Source: Leguminivora glycinivorella (Eukaryota > Arthropoda > Insecta > Lepidoptera > Tortricidae). Taken from it: DNA of 64,000 nucleotides. The translations under genes were made by a program, and so were the position numbers. This document shows positions 1 through 10,934 of the stretch, in pieces. Position 1 is the stretch's first letter. Each line of letters begins with the position of its first letter. The notes under the pieces are model-generated. The model worked only from the letters and a program-made list of their open reading frames with translations, searched no databases and was not told the origin of the DNA. The stretch covers positions 496,001 to 560,000 of the forward strand of contig NC_062991.1 of the NCBI RefSeq assembly GCF_023078275.1, given 5' to 3'.

Positions 1-1000
1 GCTTGGGCCCTGCCCCGCTGCTGGCGGCACCCTAGGTTAGGTTTTTTATAATGTGTTTATATATTTTGTATTGTTTTGTAAGTGGTTTTGTATTTTACTT
101 TTATAATCATATTATAAAGTAGCCTAACTTAAAAAGGAAAATAAATAAAGGAACTAATATTCTATCTAATAGTCTAATTACTCATAATTTCCACTTAAAA
201 TTCTCCTGTTCATCTATTTCCCGTATTTAGAGCACTCTCCAAATGCTCATTAAAACAAAAAGTGTTGCAACTATCGATCCCTGCACGGTCCCCAGAGTGC
301 GGAGTGTTTAGGGTTGCCAGAGCGAATTACCCTAATATCGGGGAAGGAGAGAATTTTTGGGATTTTGGAATTTAGGAAAAACAAAATTGAAAGAAAATTC
401 ACTAAGAACAAGAATATAATGTGCATTGTTGATATTGTTGTCTCCAGGTGCGCTCGCGTAACGGTGCTGTTTCACGGGCAATACAATTGCCAGCAATTCA
501 CATACCATTGCCGCATTTGCTCCGTAGTTAGTTGGAGCGTATTGAACAAACGCGGTAATAGGCTACTAGACTCATATCTAATTTGGCACAATAAATGATT
601 GTCTTCTGTAATATTTGACATAAGGAACCAATATTTAATGATTTTGGGTATTAAAGGTGTACGATGACTACGTATTTTTAATCCAAAAATGTGAGTATTT
701 TTTTTTATTTTGGCCACCGAAAACGCTGTCGGCCGTGTTGCCGTGTAGTGACGTCATAGAATTCATGTCAAATCAATCACTGATATAATGACCTTCGTAC
801 ATAAAGTGTCAGAAAGTGTTGTTTTCGCACTGAATGACTTCATTCACAGAAAATCTATAGATGACGTGGTTGATGTTGTTTATGCCATGATTACGTTAAA
901 GTATTCTTTAAAAAAAATTTGCGGTTTGTAAGTCATAATAAAGTATAGTGATATTTTTTTTCAGTTAATTGGACAGTAAATAATAATATAAGACAAACTT
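1..1000. other. AT-rich stretch without a recognisable gene
   Basis: Short open frames here have no recognisable domain and no splice context. Nothing supports a gene. It runs into the dispersed repeat that starts near 1003. Confidence 0.5.
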
Positions 1001-1002
1001 TA

Positions 1003-1575
1003 AAAAAACCGGCCAAGAGCATGTCGGGCCACGCTCAGTGTAGGGTTCCGTAGTTTTCCGTATTTTTCTCAAAAACTACTGAACCTATCAAGTTCAAAAT
1101 AATTTTCCTAGAAAGTCTTTAGAAAGTTCTACTTTTGTGATTTTTTTCATATTTTTTAAACATATGGTTCAAAAGTTAGAGGGGGGGGACGCACTTTTTT
1201 TTCCTTTAGGAGCGATTATTTCCGAAAATATTAATATTATCAAAAAACAATCTTAGCAAACCCTTATTCATTTTTCAATACCTATCCAACAATATATCAC
1301 ACGTTGGGGTTGGAATGAAAAAAAATATCAGCCCCCACTTTACATGTAGGGGAGGTACCCTAATAAAACTATTTTTTTCCATTTTTTATTTTTGCACTTT
1401 GTTGGCGTGATTGATATACATATTGGTACCAAATTTCAGCTTTCTAGTGCTAACGGTTACTGAGATTATCCGCGGACGGACGGACGGACGGACGGACGGA
1501 CGGACAGACGGACAGACGGACAGACAGACATGGCGAAACTATAAGGGTTCCTAGTTGACTACGGAACCCTAAAAA
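1003..1575 (+). repeat. Dispersed element with AGGGTTCCGTAG ends and an internal ACGG array, copy 1
   Basis: A block of about 570 bp is repeated almost unchanged at 35175-35748. It contains AGGGTTCCGTAG near its left end and the reverse complement (CTACGGAACCCT) at its right end. An internal tetranucleotide array of GGAC units lies at about 1471-1530. No coding capacity is visible, so it is probably non-autonomous. The same terminal motif occurs alone near 25905. Confidence 0.8.
1471..1530. repeat. (GGAC)n / (GACA)n microsatellite
   Basis: About ten GGAC units grade into GACA units. The array is an internal part of the surrounding dispersed element, because the second copy of the element carries the same array at 35642-35702. 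Confidence 0.9.
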
Positions 1576-1579
1576 GGGT

Positions 1580-2365
1580 CAAGTAGCCTATTGTATGTGA
1601 CTTGCTGGCAATTGTGTTGCCCGTGTAACAGCACCGTTCGAGCTTACTCCATGTGGTTATGTTTTACCCGGCTTGTGTAGAATTGAATAAAATGTAAATC
1701 GAATCTTTTTGTCTTAGCGCTCACTTAGTAAATATTTCGTTTAAGTAAATGTTTCTCACACAAGTGACTTGTAATTCTTCTAGGAAATAAAGACACTCGT
1801 CTATGTCTACGCAAATACGCTAAATAATACTTAACAAAAACTGGACAGAAGCGACCTCTCTTGCCCACCGAGGGTTTCTAAAATAAAAATATTTTCGCAG
1901 CTTTCTTAACATTTGAGTAAAAATAATAAAGATTTACATACAGATTTGACAGGACAGTCATGCAAAAACTCGGGAGAATCTCGTCAATTTCCGACCATCG
2001 GCACTGGCAAGTGGCAACCCTGATGAGTTCCGTGTAGGGCTCTCGGCACCGGGGTCGCCGCCCGGACTAATTGTGTCACCCGGACCCGCAAGGTCGGCCC
2101 GGCGTTCCATTTTTGAAATTTTGAAAAAAAGGGGCGAAAAAAAAATTGTTGACATAGTTTTCAAAATGGCGTCTAAAGCTGAATTTACATCTGCAAGATA
2201 TTGCTGCAAGTTTTGAAACAAAGGTATATGCAAGAAAAAGATGCAAATATTTGCCACTCACTCTTACTCATAGTTTCTCAATGTAACTTTAAGCTTTCTG
2301 TTTCTTTCTTTACGTGTGAATCTTTATAGGTTTACAACTAATTAAAAGACGAATTGAAATAGTGC
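1580..2365. other. No gene seen
   Basis: Low-complexity AT-rich DNA. A stretch at 1577-1650 shares short phrases with repeat debris at about 26530 and 53130. Minus-strand open frames at 1958-2261 have no known domain and overlap one another in different frames, so they are not called. Confidence 0.45.
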
Positions 2366-2625
2366 CCGTGTGGTGAAGGGTTAAGAATTTCACCACCCTC
2401 TTTCTTCTCGCGGGTGGCGTAGAAGTCGACTGTTTGATATGGGTTAAATTGTAGCGTTAGAAGGAGGGTAGCTTGCAACCTATCATTGAAATGTCACAAT
2501 TCGTTTTCAACCCCTTTATTTGCCAAGAGTGGCACTGAAACTTGAGTAGTTTCGTGTGTTCTGCCTACCCCTTTATGGGATAGGTACAAGCGTGGTATGT
2601 ATGTCTGTATGTTGAAATAGTAGGT
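2366..2625 (+). repeat. 3' end of a lepidopteran-type SINE/LINE repeat
   Basis: This stretch holds the phrase around CAAGAGTGGCACTGAAACTT, followed by a CTACCCCTTTATGGGATA segment. I recognise it as a common dispersed repeat in moth genomes. It has no coding potential. The boundaries are approximate. Confidence 0.5.
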
Positions 2626-3359
2626 GCTTGAAGCGAACTTCGATTTTTGCGGTCATAACCCTGACCTCTAAGCTACCCATTCCCGATTATCCCAAACTCT
2701 GTAGTTTGGTCTTAGTCGAAGTAAAAGGCGAGAGTAAAGACGAATCAACTTTGCAGTTTTGCGTTACTCAGATCAGAATATTTATACCAAGAAATCGGGC
2801 TTTCTAATAGTTAGAAACTCGCGATAAAGTCATATAGCGAATAATAAATTATACATACCGAAGTTTCGGGCTCTCCCCAGCGTATATGACGTAGTAAAGC
2901 ATAAAAAGTAATTCGTGATATTATTTATTAGTTTTATTTCGCGAAGTTCTGAGTGACCACAGACCAACGTGTCGCTCAAAAGGTTAAATCGCCCTTATAG
3001 GAGTTTACTAATCTCTGACGTAGAAAGATAAAAAATTAGCTGTTTTATTTTTTCGATATACCTACGGACTTACAAAAACGGACTTATTGATTATCAAAGA
3101 GAATGGAGTAGTAAAGAAAGTAAGTCTACTTGATGTCTCGCACTAGGTACATTTATTTATTTATGTATATGTGTATTTTATTCATATATATGTATTATAC
3201 TAATGCCTACCATCTCCAATTCTCCCTCAATTGCTCAAAGTACTATATATGTAGGTTTACTTATTGTATTTGTGTATGTTTATTTTATAATAGTAGGTAT
3301 CGACTTGTATTTAATCATTACAATCTCATACTGGCTTTATAATCTTGTGCACCAAACTA

Positions 3360-3465
3360 TATCTGTTTTGCCCAATGGTTGACTGGTTAACCTTAAGGCG
3401 TTAAGTCCGCCATTTGTACTTTTTATTGATAATTTGTGCAATAAAGTTTAAATAAATAAATAAAG
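3360..3465 (+). mobile_element. LINE 3' tail ending in (TAAA)n
   Basis: The tail has the pattern of a short conserved segment around TTAAGGCGTTAAGTCCGCC, then a GTGCAATAAAGTTTAAATAAATAAATAAA end. The same architecture recurs at 11157-11290 and 15113-15240 with different tail repeats (TATTG and CATA). This fits 5'-truncated non-LTR retrotransposon insertions. Confidence 0.6.
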
Positions 3466-3839
3466 AACATCAAAAGGTAACTGTAGTAAAACTTACACTC
3501 GTCCATCCTGACCACGTGTATGTCCCCATACACGAAGCCAGGCTGCCTGTATTAAAGAGAACTAAATTAACCTTACACTCGGCAAGTAAGAACATAGCGG
3601 GTTAACAGTACAAACAGCTCAAATAAAAGTATTTTAAACATTTTTTTTTCAATATTGATACTAATCTAAACATTAATTTATCTAATCAAAATGATCTAGC
3701 CAGTAGAAAAAAACAAACACAAACAAGTATTAAGACAATCTCCCTTTCATATTGTAAAAGTGTATTCCATTTTTCTCTCTTTCTCTCTTTTCTTTTTCGC
3801 TTATCAACTTTTCCATTTTCCATTTTTCTCTCTTTTAGC

Positions 3840-3985
3840 GAAAACTTGTGAACCCATACATTCTCACAAGGTACCATAATTTTAAGAAATATCATTTTAC
3901 TAACCCATCAATTCTAGTAAAATGTATTTCGTTGCAAACACAATCAAGGTAGATCTCGTGAACCCATCGATTGTCACGAGTCTAT
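3840..3985 (-). ncRNA. Three covarying stem-loops in the retroelement 3' region
   Basis: Three hairpins lie at 3845-3870, 3893-3924 and 3955-3980. Each has a 12-base loop that reads ACCCATNNATTS-like on the plus strand. Stems are 7, 10 and 7 bp and fully paired, yet differ in sequence (CTTGTGA, CATTTTACTA and CTCGTGA on the left side). The right arms change in step, for example a T-A pair in hairpin 1 is C-G in hairpin 3. On the gag-pol sense strand they lie 255-390 bases past the stop codon. The function is unknown. They may be RNA elements for packaging, 3' processing or reverse transcription, or DNA protein-binding sites. Confidence 0.6.
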
Positions 3986-4234
3986 CATCAGTCCTTAAAT
4001 TTCTAATCAGTCCATATTAGCTATTTAGGTATCATAACAACTATTTAACATACCATTAGCCACATTATTCATAAATCATCCATATCGTTATCCATATTAT
4101 CATCAGATCATAATTAACACATAAACACTTTTTCCATTTAAATGTTTAACCAGATTAGGTACTTAACATAACCAATTAAACATAAGAACAGCAATATTGC
4201 CACAATCAATTACTATTTTCTGAAAACTTAAACA
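3986..4234 (-). other. Untranslated region downstream of gag-pol
   Basis: AT-rich sequence between the gag-pol stop codon and the stem-loops. No matching long terminal repeat was recognised when it was compared by eye with the DNA upstream of gag (9173-10350). No second ORF such as env is present. Confidence 0.4.
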
Positions 4235-7200
4235 CTATACATCAATGTTATCAACATCTGACATTGAACAACTTATGTCATCCTGCGAGTCACTATCCTG
4301 AACCTCAAGGGCAGCCACGTGCACCCAAGGCATCATACGGTCTGAAGCAACAACTGTAGATCGCTTATGCTTACTACCAGTTAACCCCGGAATAGCAGCC
4401 AATTTATAACGATCATGGCCAATAACTGTAACAACTCTGTAAGGACCAATATATGATGGCATGAGTTTCGTACTTTTGCCATCATTATTGAAAGACACCT
4501 TGGTTATTTTTACCAAGTCTCCTATCTTGTAAGTCCTAGCAGGTTTCCTATTTTTATCATAATTATCTTTTTGTTTTATCTGGCTATCCTTGATTTTATC
4601 TTTAACTTCTTCTCTTATTTCCGTCACGTCGCTATCTTTTTGCACACTTTGCCTAATCTCATTAAGCCTCGGATCAACCTCAGTATTCATTGAAACTCCG
4701 AACATGATTTCCGAAGGAGCCCTACCAGTGGTCTTTTGCTTAGTGTTGTTAAGTCCCCACTGCACGATACCAACTCTTTCGTCCCATTCCCTCTCGTCAT
4801 GATTTAAGTTTTGTGCCGTAAGCGAGTCCAAGATGGAACGATTGTATCGTTCCACTTGACCGTTCGATCTCGGACTTGCCACGGCATTCAAAATATGCTT
4901 TACTCCTTTATCAAGACAGAATCTACGAAAAGCGTGGGATGTGAAACAAGAACCCCGATCACTTATTAATCTGTCTGGAAATCTAAATGTATAAAATACA
5001 TCTTGTAACGCTCGTATTGCATTCGCGGTGTTCGTATTCCTGACGGGACGAATAAAGACAAATTTTGTAAAGGCATCTACCAAGACTAATAAATGAGTGT
5101 TTCCCCGTTTTGACCGCACAAAGGGCCCGAGATGGTCGATGTGCACGGTGTGGAAAATAATGTCAACCTTCTCAATGACATGCAAGTGTCCTTCTTTTGA
5201 ATGAGATGATTTCTTGGCATAAGCACACTGCACACAGGCGTTAACATACTTTTTGACGAACCTTGCCATCTTCGGGAACCAATAAGTACTTTTTATTCGA
5301 TCAAGTGTCTTTTCGACACCGAAGTGACCTATCTCATCATGGTTAAGACGGCACAACTGCCATCTCGCACCCTTTGGCACCACCCAGCGCAATTGACTTT
5401 TGTCGCCATCTATGCATTTGTACAACTTATTGTCCTGAATTACGTAACTGTCTTTAATATGTTTCAACTCATCAACATCTATATCTGAAGAAATTATATC
5501 TTTAATCCTATTTAGCTCAGTGTCCCCTAGCTGAAGTGTTTGCAGCCAATCGTCACTAGTTATAGACATTACCGACGGGTACGACTCTAAGGTATCAAGT
5601 GTCTCTCTATCTGGAATAGGATTTCGAGACAAAGCATCCACGTGTGTCATTTTGGAACCAGAGCGGTATTCGATGGAGCATTGAAACTCTTGCAAGAGCA
5701 GCCACCACCTAGCCACACGTGGTATGATGTCTCGCTTAGAAAACGTACTCCTTAAAGCACTACAATCCGTTACGACTTTAAAATCCTGACCTATCAAATA
5801 GACGCGGAATTTTTTTAGGGAGCATATTACTGCTAACGTTTCCAGCTCGTAAGCATGGAAATGTTTTTCTTCCGGGCTAGTCTGTCTGCTATAAAAGGCC
5901 ACCGGACGGAAAGTGTCGTTACTACCTCGCGGACGTTGAAAAAGTATACCGCCTACTCCTACCTTGCTCGCGTCCGTGTGTAACTCTGTCTCGGCATTGG
6001 GGTCAAAAATAGCTAGTATAGGTCTTTCTACCAGTCTATCTTTCAGAAGTTTGAACGCGGTTTCTTGTTCATCTGTCCACGTCCAGACAGCTTCTTTCTT
6101 TAATAATTTACATAATGGGTGCGCTACTTGGGCAAAATATCTGATGAATTTGCGGAAGTATCCGACCAAACCCAAGAACTGTCGAACAGAGTGTTGATTT
6201 GTGGGTCGAGGGAAATCTAGGACACACTGTATCTTCTTATCACCCGGCCTAACCCCGGCAGCGCTTATTTCATACCCAAGATAATCTATTGACTCTTGTA
6301 AGAATCTACACTTCCCCAAATTCAATGTCAGATTGGCTTCATCAAGCAACCCCAGGATTTTGTCTAACCTATCCAGACATTCATCTTTAGTTTTACCATA
6401 GATCAACACATCGTCTATATAAGCAGTAGCCTCATTATAGCGGGCTGACCCCAATACTCTATTCATCATCCGCTGAAATACAGCGGGCGCGTTTGCAAGA
6501 CCGAAGGGCATACGATTAAATTCGTATTGCCCGTCCGGTGTTACAAACGACGTCAGAGCTTTGGATGATTCCGATATTGGGACCTGATAGTAGCCCGATG
6601 CCAGGTCAAGCGTGATGAAGAAAGCCTGTCCTGAAAGCCTTGCAATCTCATCTTCAATTACTGGCATCGGGTAACGTTCTTTAACCGTAGCTGAATTTAG
6701 TAATCTATAATCGACACACATGCGCAGTTTACCATCCTTTTTACGTACTAATATTATTGGACTCGCAAATTCAGAAGTGCTCTCCCGTATAATATCTGCT
6801 TCTAACATATCATTTACCATACTACGAACTTGCTCGCGTTCCTTGTGCGATAGGCGATAAGGCCGATAAACTACAGGGCGCTTGTTATTTAATTCAATAG
6901 ACATTTCAGCCGCATTAGTGCAACCTAGCTCTTTTAATTCAAATGCAAAGCAATGCCTGTATTTATGCAAAATGTCATAAAGTCTTTGCTTATCCCTATT
7001 GCTAGCATATTCTCCTACGTGAATTAAGTCCTTGTCTAACTGTTCCGGCAATGTGGTCGAAGAGCTATCAGGAATAATACGATTGACAATCTGAACCTTT
7101 TCTGCGCGACAAAGAGTCATTCCGGTCAGCAGCTGGACTCTGCTTGAAGTGGGTAAAATATTTAGATAAGCTTGACCATTTTTAACTTGACAAATTCCCT

Positions 7201-9172
7201 CGCAAATATAATACTGCTGACTCGGCTTTCCAAGAACCTTGCCACTCACGAGAATTTCACCATCAATACTCGGCTCAGTAATGACTTTAACAGTAGCAGG
7301 TCCACTGATGTTAACACATGACGTAACTTTAACCTTCACGGTCCTATCATCATCCATCACGTTATGTGGCGCTGGAATTTCTTTCCCAATATCGTAAAAC
7401 AATAGATTTCGGTGGTCTTTAATGACAAGTAAGTGGGGTAGTTCCGTGTATGACTGCCCTACTAGTATCGGGGAATCAAGAAGATCATCGTCAACTATGT
7501 GTACTTTGATTTGTGCTGATACACCATCAACAGATAAATCAGCAATTAGGCTTCCGTATGACTGTACAACTTTGTTGCCAAATCCTCTAAAGGGGACAGG
7601 AGCATTATCAGACAACAGTCCTAACGAATTTGCCGCGGATTTTGTTATAAGGGTTGCCTCACTACCAAAATCTATAAAAGCCGGATATTGAACGTTATTA
7701 AACAAAACCTCTTTATAATACTTTGTGTTTGATCGAGTCGAATTAATGCACATTTGCTTGCGAGCTATTTCGTCTTTACTTTCGGTATTGCCTAGCTTAG
7801 TTCGACAGGTGTCAGTCGTATGTCCAAACCTATTGCAATTTGTACATTTTGATAAGGGTTTGGGGCATCTCGAGTAAGGGTGACCTTTCTCCTTACAATT
7901 GTAACAGGTAATTTGGTTATTAATTTTAAATTTGTCACCATTTTTATTATCTGTATTATTACTAGACTTGGCATCTGCAGCCAATCTATTTTTAAATTGT
8001 GGACGCTCAAAACCCTGAGGAGCATCTTTATTTGTTAACAAAAATTGTAGCAATTGATCGGGTTGTGAGCATCGAATAGCGTTGGCTGCAGATCTCATAG
8101 TTCTATCATTTAATCCGTGTATTATGCAATCTACCGCATGTTTACCTTCGATACCACATCGGTTCAGGAGAGCAATTTTCTCATAGTAGTAGACTTCGAT
8201 AGGTTCATTGAACTTACTCTTACGCCTGAGCATATCTTCGAGGGATTGGCCATAATTCTGTTCATACGGGAATGCTTCTCTAAGCTTCTCCTGCCACTCT
8301 GTCCAAGTGAACAGAATGGTTTGTAAACTGTCGTACCAGGTTTTGGCCAATCCCTGAAGCTTCTGCACTGCAAAATGTACTATCGTTTTATCATCCCAGC
8401 CGTAGACTGTGGCACATTCATTAACCTTTTTAAGCCAGGTGTCTATAGTCTGCGTCTTCACAGAGGGGTCAAATTCTGGTAGAATATTTTTATGATTTAA
8501 TTTACCGCTGTTATAATCGAATGAGACAGACTGCGGCTGAGACGAATGTGGTTTAATTTTCTTAAATGAATTTAAAATGCTCGCTACATCCTTAGCTGAA
8601 AAACCAGGGCTAGCTGACCTTTTTCCCCGCGTTCGGCTCCGATCCTCTTCACGTACACGCGTACTGCGCATCTCTGCTGGTCGTGGTTGCGAAGACTGAC
8701 CCCGATGCCCTGCGTGGTCCGGCCTTGTCACACCGGAGTTGTGGCTGGTAGTACCACGCAACCTCTGCTGCTCTGAACGAATCTCTGCCATTAGATGTTC
8801 CAGCTTTTCACATTTTCGTTGCAGGTCCTCTGGTCCTGGACGACTTCCGCTGTGTCTATCAGGGCTACGACTCCTATGGCGAGTGTGACTTACATCTGAT
8901 ACGCTGCGTCTGGTATAACTTCGACTGCGACGGTCACCTCTTTCGTCTTCCCGAATTGGGCTGCGGCTTCGATTACGCATGCGCCGTCCGTGAGAGTCAT
9001 CTCGTCTTTCAGGAGTTCGGCTTGTCCGGGTCGTGCGATTGTCGTCCCTCATTCTGCTTTCGCGCCGAGCGCAAGGCGTTCGCAAGCGCCTGCTGCGCTC
9101 TCGCTCCTCGTCACTCATAATCTGGAACTCGGAAACAATAACATGTCTTAATTTCAATTCATCAGTTATCAT
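4235..9172 (-). CDS. gag-pol: Intact Ty3/gypsy-type gag-pol polyprotein
   Basis: A single 1645-codon ORF encodes a complete retrotransposon polyprotein. Residues about 20-120 are rich in Arg, Ser and RS/SR dipeptides. A Gag-like region (about 195-380) follows, then two CCHC zinc knuckles near residues 420-435 and 442-455. A protease with DFGS in place of the usual D-S/T-G lies near 497. Reverse transcriptase spans about 755-930, with YIDD near 916. RNase H (TDAS near 1062) follows, then an HHCC-type integrase (zinc region about 1277-1317; catalytic D, D and E near 1344, 1402 and 1437) and a C-terminal GPY-like module near 1570. The order RT-RNaseH-IN places it in Ty3/gypsy. No env is present. 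The Met at residue 19 (about 9118) begins the charged MSDEE segment and may be the true start. There is no internal stop or frameshift, so the insertion is probably young. Confidence 0.95.
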   Translation of the reverse strand: MITDELKLRHVIVSEFQIMSDEERERSRRLRTPCARRESRMRDDNRTTRTSRTPERRDDSHGRRMRNRSRSPIREDERGDRRSRSYTRRSVSDVSHTRHRSRSPDRHSGSRPGPEDLQRKCEKLEHLMAEIRSEQQRLRGTTSHNSGVTRPDHAGHRGQSSQPRPAEMRSTRVREEDRSRTRGKRSASPGFSAKDVASILNSFKKIKPHSSQPQSVSFDYNSGKLNHKNILPEFDPSVKTQTIDTWLKKVNECATVYGWDDKTIVHFAVQKLQGLAKTWYDSLQTILFTWTEWQEKLREAFPYEQNYGQSLEDMLRRKSKFNEPIEVYYYEKIALLNRCGIEGKHAVDCIIHGLNDRTMRSAANAIRCSQPDQLLQFLLTNKDAPQGFERPQFKNRLAADAKSSNNTDNKNGDKFKINNQITCYNCKEKGHPYSRCPKPLSKCTNCNRFGHTTDTCRTKLGNTESKDEIARKQMCINSTRSNTKYYKEVLFNNVQYPAFIDFGSEATLITKSAANSLGLLSDNAPVPFRGFGNKVVQSYGSLIADLSVDGVSAQIKVHIVDDDLLDSPILVGQSYTELPHLLVIKDHRNLLFYDIGKEIPAPHNVMDDDRTVKVKVTSCVNISGPATVKVITEPSIDGEILVSGKVLGKPSQQYYICEGICQVKNGQAYLNILPTSSRVQLLTGMTLCRAEKVQIVNRIIPDSSSTTLPEQLDKDLIHVGEYASNRDKQRLYDILHKYRHCFAFELKELGCTNAAEMSIELNNKRPVVYRPYRLSHKEREQVRSMVNDMLEADIIRESTSEFASPIILVRKKDGKLRMCVDYRLLNSATVKERYPMPVIEDEIARLSGQAFFITLDLASGYYQVPISESSKALTSFVTPDGQYEFNRMPFGLANAPAVFQRMMNRVLGSARYNEATAYIDDVLIYGKTKDECLDRLDKILGLLDEANLTLNLGKCRFLQESIDYLGYEISAAGVRPGDKKIQCVLDFPRPTNQHSVRQFLGLVGYFRKFIRYFAQVAHPLCKLLKKEAVWTWTDEQETAFKLLKDRLVERPILAIFDPNAETELHTDASKVGVGGILFQRPRGSNDTFRPVAFYSRQTSPEEKHFHAYELETLAVICSLKKFRVYLIGQDFKVVTDCSALRSTFSKRDIIPRVARWWLLLQEFQCSIEYRSGSKMTHVDALSRNPIPDRETLDTLESYPSVMSITSDDWLQTLQLGDTELNRIKDIISSDIDVDELKHIKDSYVIQDNKLYKCIDGDKSQLRWVVPKGARWQLCRLNHDEIGHFGVEKTLDRIKSTYWFPKMARFVKKYVNACVQCAYAKKSSHSKEGHLHVIEKVDIIFHTVHIDHLGPFVRSKRGNTHLLVLVDAFTKFVFIRPVRNTNTANAIRALQDVFYTFRFPDRLISDRGSCFTSHAFRRFCLDKGVKHILNAVASPRSNGQVERYNRSILDSLTAQNLNHDEREWDERVGIVQWGLNNTKQKTTGRAPSEIMFGVSMNTEVDPRLNEIRQSVQKDSDVTEIREEVKDKIKDSQIKQKDNYDKNRKPARTYKIGDLVKITKVSFNNDGKSTKLMPSYIGPYRVVTVIGHDRYKLAAIPGLTGSKHKRSTVVASDRMMPWVHVAALEVQDSDSQDDISCSMSDVDNIDV

Positions 9173-9530
9173 CGCGTTTCACTGCTAATGTGCTTATATA
9201 CAGTGATGTCAACTATTATTATTATAGTATCAGAAATGTTAAATGTCAGGTAAATATCTATATGGGGCCGTATCTCCTAAACCGTGCGTCGTAGCACAAA
9301 AATAACCAAATTTTCACCCCCTTTTAATAACCCCACACTCCTAGAAACCTACCACATGGGGTCATGAAAAATAATCATCATCATATTACTAAGTTTCTGA
9401 GTGTCATCATTTGAGTAATTAAGATGAGAAGGATACAGCTATATTTGACCTATCACATGGAAATCATATCTAGTAAATCATCATCATATAATATACCACC
9501 ATAATAATAATGTACCACCTGATGTATACC
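9173..9530 (-). other. Leader side of the retroelement; no LTR recognised
   Basis: The DNA 5' of gag on the minus strand has no block matching the 3' side, so I cannot place an LTR pair or primer binding site. Either the element is end-truncated or its LTRs are too diverged to see by eye. Confidence 0.35.
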
Positions 9531-9588
9531 ATGTTTATCGCAATAAAGTAGTTCATTCATTCATTCATTCATTCATTCATTCATTCTT
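9531..9588 (+). mobile_element. LINE 3' tail with (CATT)n
   Basis: A CAATAAAGTAGTT segment runs directly into about eight CATT units (9552-9586), like the other LINE tails in this window. Confidence 0.55.
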
Positions 9589-10540
9589 CGTTGATATCAC
9601 CAAGTATACGTATGTTAGTTTTAATTATTATATAATTTATTTTAAATGTATAGTGCCAACTATAAATATTGTGATTATTATCAAAGTGGCCACCAGACTC
9701 TCATGAGCCGTATCGCATTGGCGGGATAAAACAAGTACAATGATAATTAATTTTATTAACGATATAAAATTCATTTATTATGGCCATACTTAGCTGTAAA
9801 AGTGAATCATTTACATAAAACAAGTGAAAGTAGCTTTAATCTAGCTGTATCGACCGTTGACTTCTCGACTATATATAACGGAGATTAAATTCAAATAAAA
9901 ACCCGTTACTTGAAAATAAATTTAATAAAATTGAGTTTACAGTTCCAAATTGAGTTAAAATTCCAACTCATATAATGTAAATATTATCAAAACGTCGTTA
10001 TTTTGAACTATAAACATATTAATGGCCATAGCACACATTTAGACACGTGTCACACACTTGAATTACGTCATAAATAAAAACACAGATATGTGGGCATGTA
10101 CTTACCACGTCTGAACTGTAGTAAAACACCGGAATACAAATGAATATACAATTTATTATTCTTAAACACAACACATTGGGTCGTACAATTGTTCACTCCA
10201 ATTTAACTCAGGTCGCTAGTCGTCCTCAAGCGTCCGACCAGACCGACCGTTAACACCAGAATGCCCGCCATGTTTTTACTTGCCACCTACCCAACCAGTT
10301 CCAACTGTCAGATGACTTTTCAACCGATTTTATATTTACCCGCAAATTAAAACAACCTTACATAACTTATAGACATAAGGTCTAAGAAAAAACGTAGGTA
10401 CAGTCGACTACAATGAGTTGTATCCACTTTTTCACCTTATTGCATTGTAATGGTAAGGTGAAAAATGTAAGTGAATGTATGGTGTAAGGTGAAAGGTGAA
10501 GTAGTGGATACATCTCTTTGTAGTCGACTGTACCTTAGAA
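9589..10540. other. AT-rich DNA without a gene
   Basis: No coding domain and no splice-bounded exon. A local inverted repeat at about 10399-10535 pairs two TACAGTCGACTACAA-like ends with GGTGAAA-rich interiors, consistent with a small MITE. Confidence 0.4.
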
Positions 10541-10544
10541 CCAT

Positions 10545-10682
10545 CAAGAAAAAAGTCCGACAGTCTAGCTAGATGGCGCTACACCTATTATTTATTCTCG
10601 GCTTAGTAGATGGCGTTAGACTAATATTTGAACACATATCAAGTTATGAATATGGGACAAATTATCAAAACTGAGGTTCAAA
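10545..10682 (+). repeat. Dispersed repeat (TAGATGGCGCTA family), copy 1
   Basis: Shares a block containing CTAGATGGCGCTA and the phrase TATCAAGTTATGAATATGG with 23580-23880 and with 60825-60960. It has no coding capacity. Confidence 0.5.
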
Positions 10683-10934
10683 AGTTTTAATCCTATCCTA
10701 TTTAACCCTGCTACTCCCCGCTATCTTAAAAATCGCTTTAGTTATCTCTGTTCTACTAGGTGTGCCCAGAATTTAATTCTTTCTGTCCCCTCCTCTACTT
10801 CAAAATTCTATAATCATTCTTTTACTTTTCAAGCTGTGCGACTTTGGAATTCCCTACCTCATGACATAAGACGTGCTCAGTCTCCTAACTCTTTCAAGAG
10901 ACTACTTAAACTCCATTTTTTATCTCTTCCGTAA
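10683..10934 (+). pseudogene. C-terminal end of a LINE reverse-transcriptase ORF
   Basis: In the frame starting at 10683 the DNA is open until TAA at 10932-10934. It reads the typical end of jockey/CR1-like LINE ORF2 proteins: an FNPATPRYLKNR segment, FQAVRLWNSLPHDIR, and a terminal LLKLHFLSLP. This last block, with WNSLP and IR, is a hallmark of the C-terminus of these proteins. The rest of the ORF is missing, so this is a 5'-truncated insertion. The LINE 3'UTR and tail follow to 11290. Confidence 0.75.

Noticed and set aside
314..717. ORFs of 94 and 81 codons
   Set aside because: They overlap on opposite strands and have no domain, no splice context and no composition bias.
3480..10130. 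LTR pair of the gypsy element based on a shared AACTGTAGTAAAAC
   Set aside because: The shared word at about 3479 and 10118 does not extend in either direction, so it is not evidence for LTRs.
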